Shown in pieces: positions 1 through 12,400 of a stretch of DNA of 64,000 nt. The notes beneath the pieces were generated by a model. It made no database searches. It was given only the letters and a program-made list of their open reading frames with translations, and was not told the origin of the DNA. The number at the start of each line of letters is the position of its first letter. Position 1 is the first letter of the stretch. The translations under genes and the position numbers were made by a program. The stretch comes from Plectrocnemia conspersa (taxonomy: Eukaryota; Arthropoda; Insecta; Trichoptera; Polycentropodidae): the NCBI GenBank assembly GCA_009617715.1, contig VTFK01000050.1, positions 372,001 to 436,000 of the forward strand. The letters run 5' to 3'.

Positions 1-710
1 TAAATCTAGGAAAACATAAACTTTGATATTTAATCGAATTATAACTATAAATTGATAATTTATTCTGACCTTCCAGACAAGATAGAATTTAAGAAAATCT
101 TTCAGTTTTATACCACTGATCTATCGTGCTAGAAAATAAATAATACACATATTAGGTTCAGGTTATAATGTCCATACACAATTATTGCAAATTTAAGGAA
201 CAGATTTTTAACTAATAAAAATAAAAGTATGAAAGACAGTAAGATAAATTAAGGTGGAAATACTATGTTGGGAAGAAATGAATTATAAGTGTAATAGTTT
301 TTTTATATAGATTTTAAAATACTTTATAACTAAATAATTCTTTATATAATTGAAAAAAAATATTAGAGAAATAATTGTGTATTTTAAAAATTAAGAAAAT
401 ACCTCTGTACGAAGAAAAGTTTTTTTTAGTAAAAATATAATAATATTTAATTTAGCTTATTATTATAAAAAAAATACAAAAAGGTTTGGCAACCCTAAAC
501 GTAGCGTGACACATGTCACAAGCGTAGTTTTTTTACGCGAATAAAGATGCATACCGAATGCGTTAATCTCTTAACTCAGAAGGGCGTCCTTTGTGTTATT
601 TTCGTACAAATATGAATATGAATCGCTATTGTTGTGCGCGCGTCCTCGGCGCTCGTATGAGAATTTGCACACATCTTGGACACACTTTTTCCTGATTTTT
701 CTCAAAGCAG

Positions 711-768
711 TCAGTGACATGGCTTGGACGAGCGCACGTGAATAGAGTAGACTCGTGTGTCTATCAGT
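711..768 (+). promoter_or_regulatory. Possible core promoter of the serine protease
   Basis: Two arthropod initiator-like TCAGT motifs lie at 711-715 and 764-768, just before the ATG at 781, in a stretch (about 480-780) that is richer in CpG than its surroundings. If the ATG at 781 is real, the 5' UTR would be about 15 to 70 nt. No TATA box is obvious at -30. Weak evidence. Confidence 0.25.
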
Positions 769-780
769 GTAGTGTTTGCG

Positions 781-3700
781 ATGGAGGTTGGCAGTATGCT
801 CATGCTGAACTCTACTCTTTTGGTGTTGTCAGTGTGCGGCAGGAGATTATGGCCCGAAGCCAGGATAGTCGGAGGAGCTAGGTCCAGCTTCGGAAGGTGG
901 CCATGGCAGATATCCTTGAGGCAGTGGAGGACGTCTACATATCTCCACAAATGCGGCGCTGCCCTACTAAACGAGAACTGGGCAATCACTGCTGCTCATT
1001 GCGTCGACAGGTAATTAACACTTCATCAGAAGATTACTCTTTAAAACGATTAAATTCACATTAACGTATCTTTGATTTCAGCGTGCCTCCATCAGATCTG
1101 CTGTTGAGGTTGGGAGAGCACGACCTGGCCAACGAGGAAGAGCCTTACGGTTTTCAAGAACGTAGGGTCCAAATCGTCGCTTCGCATCCACAGTTTGATC
1201 CAAGGACTTTTGAATATGATTTGGCGTTGCTAAGGTGAGCATTGACTAAAAAAACATTTCTGAATCATTATTGGTGGTTTTTAGTGATTTAAAATACAGC
1301 AATGTACAAAAAATTCTTATCAAAAAAATAATCTAATTAATTGTTTTTTGACAATTTTTCTTTGCAAGATTTCATTTATTTTCATTTGTATTATTCATTA
1401 ATATTATTTTATTTATTGAAAAAAACAAAAGAGAGTATATTAAAGTAGTATGAATTAAACAAATGTTTGTAAATCATTTATCCTTGGATACATAATTTGT
1501 TGCTCGAATATTGTTGTATTGTATACAAATAAACCGTTTAAAATCCATCATTATATTTTAACGCGAGAGTATATCAAATTATATATAATAAAATAATATT
1601 ATTATTTTTCTGTATATATATTATATACACGTAAACATAAAAAAATATAAAAAATTTAATATTGGTTAGTATATATAGACAAAATTAAAATCGTAATTGA
1701 AATATTTTCTATATTACTTGGAACTAACTTCAAATGCTACAATTGTATATTAAATACAAGTTTTATTATATATACAATATTTTTAAATGCGAAAAAATTC
1801 TTTTGTTGTATTTTATAAAATCAGACAGTATGTTAATATCAGATATAAAAAAAATATTTGCTCATTGTTTTACAAATTTTCAATATAAATACACAAGATT
1901 AATTTATTTTAATAAATATGATTATCTTACCCGTTAAAAAATTAACGAAGATTATTAAAAAGTAGTTAAAATATTTTAATGATTCAATTTTAACGACTAA
2001 TTTTAAATATAACCTGATTAAAAAAAGTATTAATCTGTTCATTTATTAATTTTATGAACTGCTTGAGTATTGTTGTATTGTATAGAAAAAGATGTTTTAT
2101 ATATTTCCTCTTAAAAAGTATAATAACATTTTATATTAAAAAAGCCTTAAAAATAAAAAAAAATTGGGTATTTAAATTGTTAATTTAATATTAATTTTTA
2201 AATTTCAAAATCAACTTAAAAGTTAATATTTTGGCAAATTTTCTTTTATTTTTTCAAATAGTTGCTATTTTGAAACAAAAATGCGAATCAGGCTGGCAAA
2301 TAAAGTTGACCAAAATAATTGTAAAAATATAATTTTTCAATTTTTTTTAGGAAAATCCGATTAAAATTTTGACAGGTAATTATGGTTAATTTTTTGCAAA
2401 GCTAAAAACTATTTAAAAAACAAAAAATATATGTTACAGTAAATGTGTATTAACTAGTGAATTTATATTTTTATTAATGTTTCATATCTAAATACATGTT
2501 TACCAGTGGATATATATTTCTACTAGCGAAAATATAAGAATCAGCTATTTATTTTATAATTAAAATAAAGTGGTGTATACTTTGATATGTCACTGCAAAT
2601 ATTTTTGGAATTAAAAATGGCTTTTTTGCTATCAATAATGAGAAATATGTATGCTACAGTGAATGTATATTTTTCAGTGAACTTATATTTTCACTAGTAT
2701 AATAATTTTACTGTTTTAGTAAAATTATATACGTATACATAATAGGCGCTTGTAAAATTATTTAAATTAAATGCTGCTGTAAACTGCCACTGAAACTCTA
2801 ACTCAAAACTTGTTTGATACATTTTAACTGGCCTAGTTGGTGAAAATATATTCATACTAGTTATAATACAACTTTACTGAAAAAGACACATTCACAAATT
2901 AACTAACAAATCAAATTACTTTTCTTAGACAAATAAAATGTTTATTAAAAATTATTATTAAAATAATGTTTATTAAAAATTATTATTAAAATAATGTTTA
3001 TTAAAATAATGTTTATTAAAAATTATTATTAAAATAATGTTTATTAAAAATTATTATTAAAATAATGGTATTTTTATGGATCTTTGTGTTTTAAATTTTA
3101 GCTTAAAATACCAATATTTTTCTTAGTCTTACTTTGTTTTTTTTTCTATTGTACAATAAATATTTTTTAATTTAGAAAAATATATAAAATGAGAAAAAAA
3201 TCATATGACATATCTTAAAACTTACTAGATCAAAGCATTTTATTTTTAAAGAAAAAAAAATTGGTGGCATCATGGTTCAATTAATTTTTAAACCGTTGGT
3301 AAAATTTTAATTTCTATCTGCATTTTTTTAATGGTAACTTTATTTCATAAAAAATATTGGTTTTGTGATAAAATAAAAAATTCTTTAACTATATAACGTC
3401 AGCAATAATTACACACAGATATAATATATATGTATACAATAATAATTTAATTGTAAACTGATATAAGATGTATATATCATAATAGCCTATTGTCTGATTT
3501 TATAAGATACAACAATATTTTATTGTGCATTATTTTTTTTAAATACTCAAAATTTTTTTTAATAATTATTGAACAACAATACTAGTTATTTTAATAAATA
3601 GCTAGATATACCATACTAATTTATAAGTCATAATAATTCATCATTACAAAGTTTATGAGTCAAGGCTAATTTTATTTGGTCGAATTTTCTTCCAGATTCT

Positions 3701-4268
3701 ACGAACCAGTCACTTTCCAGCCAAATATTTTACCTGTGTGCGTTCCAACGGACGATGACGGCTTTATTGGAAAAACAGCATATGTCACCGGTTGGGGAAG
3801 ACTTTACGAAGGTATTTTTGAAGTCAATAAAACTTTAATCCCAATGTAATTGACTTTTAAAACACATTTTTAAATCTATAGATGGACCTTTACCGAGCGT
3901 TCTTCAAGAAGTTAGCGTTCCTGTCATAGAAAATGCAATATGTGAGAGCATGTACAGAAGTGCTGGTTACATTGAACATATACCTAATATCTTCATCTGT
4001 GCTGGTTGGAGAAAAGGTGGATTTGATAGCTGTGAAGGTATTAAATTAATATTTACGACTTATTAAAATTATAAAGTAGTTCTTAAACATATTTTTTTAT
4101 ATTTTAGGTGATTCTGGTGGTCCAATGGTTCTTCAGAGAGCTGATAAGAGATTCTTGCTGGCAGGAGTCATCTCTTGGGGAATCGGTTGTGCTGAACCGA
4201 ATCAACCAGGAGTCTATACTAGGATATCTCAATTCAGACATTGGATTAATCAAATTTTACAATTTTAA
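781..4268 (+). CDS. Trypsin-like serine protease, Stubble/filzig type (5 exons)
   Basis: Exons 781-1010, 1082-1234, 3696-3811, 3882-4037 and 4108-4268 join in frame through GT-AG introns to 271 aa. The chain is a single S1 peptidase domain. Activation site is EAR|IVGG (cleavage after R28). The triad is H73 (TAAHC), D123 (YDLALL) and S221 (GDSGGP); D215, six residues before the serine, predicts cleavage after Arg or Lys. C19 before the activation site could tether the propeptide, as in clip and Stubble/filzig proteases. The hydrophobic start [11 protein letters not shown] resembles a signal peptide, so the product is probably a secreted zymogen. Similarity to the catalytic domains of Stubble and filzig is my recollection of the family ([36 protein letters not shown]). 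No clip, CUB or other N-terminal domain is seen. GTG codons upstream of 781 are not credible starts. An alternative reading, in which 833 is a splice acceptor of a longer protein, is described in the findings. Confidence 0.85.
1235..3695 (+). other. Long AT-rich intron 2 of the protease gene
   Basis: Bounded by a GTGAGC donor after the catalytic-Asp exon and a pyrimidine-rich TTCTTCCAG acceptor. The other three introns of this gene are only about 70 nt. Inside are no credible exons. It holds copies of the dispersed CAGTGAA/TTCACTG repeat (about 2430-2530 and 2650-2730) and a short tandem repeat (2936-3066). Confidence 0.7.
2936..3066. repeat. AT-rich tandem repeat, about 28-bp unit
   Basis: A unit of TAATGTTTATTAAAA followed by ATTATTATTAAAA recurs four to five times, one copy shortened. 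It lies wholly in the protease intron. Typical minisatellite, no function implied. Confidence 0.75.
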
Positions 4269-4980
4269 AATTATTGTGTTGTGCCACAAATATTTAGAAC
4301 TCTTACAAAAAACCTGAGTAAAATGACTTTAATAATTTATATTTTTATTAATTTAAAATATATAGTGATACCAGTGATGTGAAAATATTAAAAAAACAAT
4401 TTATAATAATATATTTAAAATATATAAGCCTAGTTATAATAGTTTAATTTAAATTTAAAAAAAACTTTAATTGTATAATATAAATTATCTTATAATGTAT
4501 TTTATATTATATCTATTTATTTATTTAATAAAAAACTTAAGTACGTTATCTTGATCTTTCCGAATTATCTCTGTAAATAGACTCGGTGCTTAATATTTTT
4601 AATTTAAGATTTTATCAACAAATATTGTTATAAAAAAACTGTATAAACTTTTTTATAACCTACAATAAAACATAAAAAAAATATTTCCTTATCTTTTTAT
4701 TATCATAAAAAATATGTATGACATATTTTATTACAAAATAGTTTATTAAATAAAACATTATCTATTGCAAAACTAGATACAAAAGGTATATTAAATTAAA
4801 TTAAAATATTGTTTAAATGGTAAAAATACTTGTATGTGTTGTAGTACACTTTAACTTCGCACTTTATATAATAAAATTAAGGGCGTGGCTTACCACAAAG
4901 TGAAAAATTAAAGCGTATGGACTATAATAATTATTAATTCTAATGATTAAATATGCACTTTAATAGTTTGTTTAATAATA
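4269..4980. other. Convergent 3' flanks of the protease and PAN genes
   Basis: About 710 bp of AT-rich sequence separates the protease stop codon from the stop of the opposite-strand PAN gene. It must contain both 3' UTRs. AATAAA signals for the plus-strand gene occur near 4530 and 4665. I see no coding sequence here. Confidence 0.6.
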
Positions 4981-6422
4981 TCACAAAACTTCCGAGCTCC
5001 TCTGCCTTTCCAGAAGCCTTCTTCTCACAGCTGATGGATCATAGCTCAATCTAAAGTTTCTTCTGCCTCGTTTCACTAATCTCGTAGAGTTGTTCCTCTT
5101 TGGCATCTCCACCTTCTTGACCTGACCAGTCCTCGCTCCAAACTGACCATTGGCATTAGTAAAGTAGTCATCGGCAGTCATATCAATGGTATCCACGTAA
5201 GAATACTTGATACTATCAGTTAAATTTGCACCGTGAATATCATAAACGCTTTCCACTTCAGAGCGAGTGTTTCTTGGATTTGATGTTTTAGAACTATCAA
5301 ATTTATTCTTGCTTTCTTCTGCTACTTTAACATTGACACCATAATTTTTTAAGCTCTACCCGTTCTATATGAGCCATTTGCTTTTTATCATCCACTGGTA
5401 AAACCTCATAAAATACCTGTCCATTATTAACCACAGCACTCTTTGGATTTTTAGTCACATTTTCATCCATATTATATATTTTTTGGATTCTTGATCTCTC
5501 GTTATGAATAAGAGGTACTGGATTACTATTATTGTTTGCCTGTCTCCAATTGACGCTTTTAATTCCTCTCCTATTAGGAGACGAATTAACTATTTTACTG
5601 CTATTGCTTATGACATTAGCTTCTGTTGTACAATCATGGACTTTAGAATCATTCTTAGCCTTATTAACTTCTTCCACCACATATCTTCCACTCTTTCTTT
5701 TATTATCATAAGCTCTACCTTGCCTAGAATTTGTACTTTCATAATTCACAATCCTTTCTGATCTGGTTTCAATATCAACCGGAACAAAAACCTTCTGATA
5801 ATTTCCATGGGAGCTTCTAGCTTCATCTTTATTTTCTGCAACAACTTTATCCTTCTCATCTCTCCTCTTAAAAGCCTTCCCAATTTCTTCAATCTGTTTC
5901 TCTTCTTTTAACAATCGTTCTAAATTAGCTTTAGCGTCCTTTACAGATTTACTCTTATTTGATTCATCCACAATAAACACTTCTACGCTATCATCAGTAA
6001 ACTTTTCAAGTTTATCATCTAGCTTCATGAGTCCATTATCATTTTTACTTTGACTCCTTTCCACTATTCTTCCACGCTTATCTTTAGGATCATCATTACT
6101 CGATGATACCAGCACTAATTTTTCATCTTTATCTGGATTGATTTTCGTTGCATTATTATCTTTATCTCTGCCATTTCTAGAACTCTCTGCTTTTGAATCA
6201 ATAGATAATACTTGGGCAGCTCCATTGTTCTTCTTCTCGTCTTTCTTCTTTTCTTGTTCAATTTTAGGCATATCATCTTTTCTTCTATTACTAGAATCTT
6301 CATCGAACTTTCTTCTATTAAAATCGCCTTTAGGTATAGAATTCCTATTGCTTTCAATGTCTGATTTATAATAAGTAGAGTTAGGAGGTCCTTCTTTATG
6401 AAGATAAGCAACAGGCCAATAT
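4981..6422 (-). CDS. PAN gene last exon: highly charged tail
   Basis: Acceptor TATATTTTAG; begins YWPVAYLHKEGPPNSTYY. About 350 residues of Lys/Glu/Asp/Asn/Arg-rich sequence without cysteines follow, probably disordered. The frame closes at about 5327 but the adjacent frame continues with NYGVNVKVAEESKNKF and runs to the stop at 4981-4983. One extra T in the T6 run 5345-5350 explains this. The C-terminus has a possible dibasic processing site (TRLVKRGRRN) and ends RRRLLERQRSSEVL. Confidence 0.7.
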
Positions 6423-9400
6423 CTAAAATATAAATTCATGTAAATAACCGTATTGTTTATTATTGTGCTAAAAAATATTAAAGCAATACCTTGGAACTCC
6501 AAAACCACCAGGCTTAGGTGGATCTAAAAAGCCAGGTCCTGATGATTCAGGTCCAGATGGAGCTCTAATAGGTACCCATTGAGGATTTAAGGGTCTTTCT
6601 GGTCCATAATTGTGTTGATATCTAATATGATTCTTTTCTACAGTAGGCACTCGTACAAAACCTAAAAAATTAATTTTGATAGATAAACTTTTAAGTATAT
6701 ATTAATTTTAATTAACAACTCACCAGGTCTTGGATTGTTATGTTCATCGTAATATGACTGTGGCCCGTTCTTATGAAGATCATCCCAATATCTACGATCT
6801 CCTCCGGGAGGTTCAGGCCTTCTGTTGTATCCTACTGATTTTATATTAAATTAAAAACAAGTCTAATTGGACTAAAAACATTTTAAATACAATACCTGAT
6901 ATATCATTTCTATCTGGTAAATATCCAGGACCTGCAGGTCTCGGTCTTCCAGGACCATATCCTCCGCTGGGATTATTAGCGTATGGATAATATCTATCGC
7001 TGCAAGGTCTCCATTGTTGCCTGGAAGGACCCACGTAACACCAAGGGTAGTTAAAACCATTAGAATGACCACATCTATGCTCCGGATGACAACAATAATC
7101 CCAACTTCCAACTTCGCCGCCTTCCAACTCGCAACTCCAATAACCAGCTATAGAATTGGGAGCACATCTAGTGCCTTTTCTACAAGGCCACCCAGAAACT
7201 GTGAACACAGACCAAGTGTCCACACCAAGATCGTCGAATGTATCATGATTTTTATCACCACCGCTTCCAGGTCTTCCATAACCACTACCACTTCCAGGTC
7301 TTCCATAATCCCCACCACTTCCGGGTCTTCCATAATCACCACCACTTCCGGGTCTTCCATAATCACCACCACTTCCGGGTCTTCCATAATCGCCACCAAT
7401 TCCTGGTCTTCCATAATCGCTGCCACTTCCAGGTCTTCCGTAATCACCATGTCCACTCGGAGGACCTCCATATCCGATTCCTATAATAGGTCTACCAGGG
7501 CCGCTCGGTCCGGTTGGTCCACCATAATCAGGACTGCTCGGTCTTCCAGGACTGTAATGAGGACCAGGTAAACTAGGAGGCCCCGGAGGTCCAGGTGGTC
7601 CAGAAGGTCCTGAAGGTCCACTAGGTCCGCTCGGTCTTTCAGGTAAGTATCCACCAGGTCTTTGCGGCCTTGAAGGCTCATCGAATCTATTTCCAATTCC
7701 AGGTCTAGGTACTTCACCATGATTGCAGACTGGATCGAAAGTGTTGTAAGCAAAAAGCCAATGCGTTTTAGAAGGCGTGTAATCCAAACCCGGTTGAAGA
7801 TCTCTCAGTTGAATGTCAGATAGGAGACAGTTATCTTTGTGGGGTGACAGCTTAGGATCGGACCTTTAAATAATCATATATTATAAGTTGCTCTCAAGCA
7901 ACTAAACAGATTAATAATAATCCTTACGTATAAGAGAAACTCATGCAATTTAATGGAACAGGTTCCGGCGAAAGACTTCTGCCTCTGGCAGCTTGGCGAA
8001 GCTTACTACATTGAATCTTACAATCTTCTTCGGTTGGAACTCTAGAGCCGACTCTGACGGATTCGGGAAGTAGTTTTGCAGACGTGTCGTATTGTAAGAA
8101 GCACGCTAAAATTAAAAAAATATAAATAATGTTACTCATAAATTGTTTCATGAATATATTATCTATTATAGTAGTATGGTAACAACTATCGTCTTTATCT
8201 TCTCTAGCAGGTCCTAAAGCATTTGGAGAATCCAAGGCGAAAGGATTCGATTCACAGCCATGCCCATAGCTACCTCTTTCGTATAAGCTCGCAAGGAGGC
8301 GATTCTGTAAGTCCTTTGTTACTGCTACTTACTTGCGGCCAATCTGTTAATTGACAGTTTTCCAAAATGTCACCTATTATGGGTGGGCCATATCTGAAAG
8401 TAATTAGCAATTAAGATTTAATTTTTTTTTTAAATATAATTTATGAAGCATACCTAAAACTAAATGCTCTGCAAGTGAATGTCTGTGTCTTTAGACAAGC
8501 TTCTTCGCACTCTACTATGCCTGGTGTCACAAGTGCTGCTTTTACAGCTCCAGAAGAAAGTCTTTTACCTGATCTTGTACGCCAAAAGCATTCTGAAAAT
8601 ATTATTAAAACGTATAGTCAAATTACTATGTAGTTAACCCTCTACGAAAATTATACAGGACAATAGATTTTTTAATGATAATTTTACTTGTATGATTTGC
8701 TCATTAGTAATATATTTTATTAAAATGTTACATATTTTTTAGCAAAATATTTTAAAACTACAGTATCTTACAGTTATTTTTTTAGAAAACCTATCACAGA
8801 TAAATTTTAATAAAAAAGTGTTTTATATCAACTTTTGATGAAAAATAATACATTTTTATTAAATTATACAAGGAAAGTCCTAATATAATCTCTTTAAGAA
8901 ACATCCCCAAGGCAAGAAACATGTTTATCCCACTTTAGATAAAACACAAATATTATATATGAATCAGACATTAATATGTATAAAACTTTATAGTTAATAA
9001 TAATATTGATATTACTGTTTATTAAAAATTTGTTTCTGAAGGTTTGTATTTCTTTAATTTGTTGATTCCATAAATTTAACTACTATATCATTCAACAATT
9101 GGACCACCCAATGTAGGGATTAAATCGGCAGGTCCATAAACGGTCGACAAGCTTTTAGCTTGAAAATCCTAATACTATGCTTTTAAATTATTTGATGTGA
9201 CAAAGCTCGTTTTAGCGTGGGATATTTTAAAACAGCTTTTAAATGAATAGAAGGGTTTCTTTGTTAAAATATTACATTACTGTAAAATTAACTTTTTTGC
9301 AGATTAAGTTGAAGTACCCATCATAAATCCTAAAGAATTAAAGTATCTGTCTCGAAGTTTTGTGAAAATATAAAACGTGCATTCGGGATTGCCCCCTAAG

Positions 9401-12400
9401 TGGCCATTCGTAATCTGCTCTGTTTCTGTTTAATTATTTTCTTATTTTCCCCTGAGAGATGAATTGGCTTAGTTTATATTTATTTTGGACTTGACTTAAT
9501 GAAAGTTCTAAAACTATAAAGTAAGTATAGATGTTTCATTATGTTAGGTTTGGGTTTGAACAATAAATATACGTTTCGCAACTATCAAAATGTGTTTTAT
9601 ACATATTTTATTTATTTCATAGGCATATAATTTCACTAGAATCAGTTAAAATACAGTTTCGCTAGTATGAACATCTACTGGTAAAAATATATCAGGAGTT
9701 CAGTAGTGGAAATATAACTTCACTGAAAAATACACATTCACTGTAACATTTATAAATCGCATATAAATAAATAACGATAAGTATGCAAATGTATATATTA
9801 CTACGTATGAAAAAGCTGAAATCATATAATTTTACTAGCACCTGTTCAGTAGTAAAAATATATATCTACCGGTGAAAATGTATTCCGATATGATTTCACT
9901 GAAATGACATATTTTAAAAAATATTTTCAGAATAAATTCGAAACCGTTTTTTTAATTTTTTTTTAAAGATAACATGAGAATTTCTGATTTAAAATCAGGG
10001 ACGTTATTTCAGATTTTTCAAGGGGAATACCCCACATATTCTTCCCCCTCCCCCAATAACGTTCCTGATCAGAGAATAATGATTCACCCAATTTAGAATT
10101 CAACTTTTATAGTGGGACAAAATGTGTATTTAGATGTGTATGAGACAAAAACAAATAATCTAGTCCCGAACCGAATTGTCAAGAAGTAATTGAGAGTTTA
10201 AACTCCTCTATTTTTTTGTGGTTATTAAATCGTAACGAAACTTTAAAGAGTTCAGCCGAGCTCGCACCAAGTGGAGGTACGACGAATCGACTGAAGTGAC
10301 CGAAGAAGCCCGAGAAAAGCAGCCGCTATTTATACCACTCGATCTGCTCCAGCCAAGCAGTCCCCCAAATCTTTCAGAGTTCTACTAAAAAGGTGAGGGA
10401 AGAAGTAGAAAACAAATCATTAAATTATTTTAATTTTTCACTAAATATGATGTGCGAACAACAATCGGGATTCAGAGAAAAACATTTCACAGATTGATTG
10501 TTGGCTAAATAAATTAAATAATAAATAAATATCTTTTAAATTAAATATAAGTAAAAAATTAATACAAAATCTTTTAATTACTAGACAAAATAAAAAAAGT
10601 ATTGCCAACCATAAAATTTAATCATAAAAATATTAAAAAACATCTTTATTAATTTTAGGATTTTTAAAATATATTTCATGAACCATTTCAATTATTTATG
10701 TTTCTTGTTCTTGTATCAATTTACTTAAGCATAATTTAAACAAAACTGTTTTTCAAAAATAGATCTTCAGATCCTTTCTGCATGCATCGATTAAATTATA
10801 TATTTTTTTAGTTAGGTTACCTTTTAATTTATAGTAATTGTTGGTTGTATTTTATACCATTATAAAACTGCAAACCTATATTTTTTAATGCAGAAAACAT
10901 TCTAGAGGATCATTAACCACGGCAATTTTCGACCGATCAAAACGAAAATTATTCACGGCGCACGCGCACGGATAACGACTAATCAAAGTTGCACCACTAT
11001 TAAATCTAATAACTTAGCGATTTTTGCAAACAATGGCGTTTGCGCAATAAATGCACTTTTCCGTCCATTGTCATCCGTCTACAAAATAAAAAAACACGGC
11101 AAATTCGTCTTCTTTGCCCTCACGACTCAGTCATCATTATTATATTTGCAAAGGACACGATCGTCACTAACCGCTCTCCATCCTGTCCTCTGGGCCTCTG
11201 TTGTGGCCCGCGGGAGGACTGTGGGCCGCATGTTGACAGTACTTTCTGTTTTCGTTCATGGCATACGTGTCGAAGTCCCTGTCTGGCTGCACATCGTTAT
11301 ACAAGTCCAAAGAATGGTAGAACCGGTCGCTCAAGAAACAATTATCTGATGGACCGTCGGAATATCTGTGAATTAAGAACGTATTAGATATTAAAGATAT
11401 GCATATTGAATAAAGGGCCTGATTTTAGTTTATATTTTAAAAATCATAGATCAAATCAGAACACTATATATAGCAATGCCCTTGAAGCTTATTTTATTAC
11501 GTAACCCTTAAAAGATTTATTGATTGCAAGAAAGCTTTTAAAAAATGGAGATATGTATTATAAAAAATATGTAGATCTTAAGAGATACACGATGTATTGT
11601 AGTGATTTGTAATGTTAAATACTTATTTAATACAATATGTACTAAAACTAAATGTGTAAGTAATAATTAGAAATATAATATATAATATTATACTAGCTGT
11701 CAATCTCTCACTGTAGTGAGTTACCGCAGCTAAAAAGTATACGAATACCGGACACTGAAAAATTGGAATGGGCTCGACAACGCCGTGATTGGACATTTGA
11801 AGATTGTGTGTTATTTGAGTGTAAACTAACAATTGTTTTATTACAAAATAATACCAAGAATTTAGTTATTAAGTAAAAAAATTCTTGAAAATTGTATAAA
11901 TTACATTTAAATTTATCACTGTGTAATAGATTATTTAAATCCATTCAAATTAGCCATCGCTGAGGTGTATTATCTTGTATTATTTTTATTTATGAATGTA
12001 TGTGCATTTTATATTTTAGTATTAATAATAATAATTTGCAATAAATAATTCTAGACGTGAAGAAAAATAATAGAAAATAAAATTAAAACAAATAAATGCA
12101 CAGATTAATATTGCAATCTTAAAATCATTAAAATCAAATGCCAGTGAAAATATATTTTTACTGGCAATACACATTTATTGTAACATATAACAACAACAAC
12201 AACAAAAAATTATGGCAATTAATATATTTAATACATACCTGTAACTGAAGGAATTGCATCTAGTATGTTCCTCCAAGAAGCACATTTTTTCACATTCATA
12301 AATATCAGGTACTAAAAAAGACTTTCTAACAACGTTGCGACTCATCCTGAAACCGCTACCTGATCTGGAAGAGCAATCTGAAACAATAAAAAAATTAATC

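Larger units (their letters stand above)
8593..11171 (-). other. Intron between PAN-3 and PAN-4
   Basis: No credible coding exon. It contains a copy of dispersed repeat family R1/R2 (9445-9912) and a GC-richer patch at about 10250-10400 with TATAAATA on the minus strand (10327-10334), which could be an internal promoter. Confidence 0.5.

Noticed and set aside
711..989. Minus-strand frame overlapping the first protease exon
   Set aside because: Antisense of a clear trypsin exon; no independent support.
2936..3066. CRISPR-like repeat array
   Set aside because: Eukaryotic intron; units are contiguous without unique spacers.
7014..7571. Plus-strand 185-residue open frame rich in Thr/Ser/Ile
   Set aside because: Shadow of the Gly/Pro-rich PAN exon 6896-7863 on the opposite strand; simple repeats keep all frames open.
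8304..8331. A 28-nt GT-AG intron that would fix the frame in the PAN-4 exon
   Set aside because: Too short for a normal insect spliceosomal intron; a one-base slip is simpler. A similar 22-nt candidate near 32500 was rejected for the same reason.
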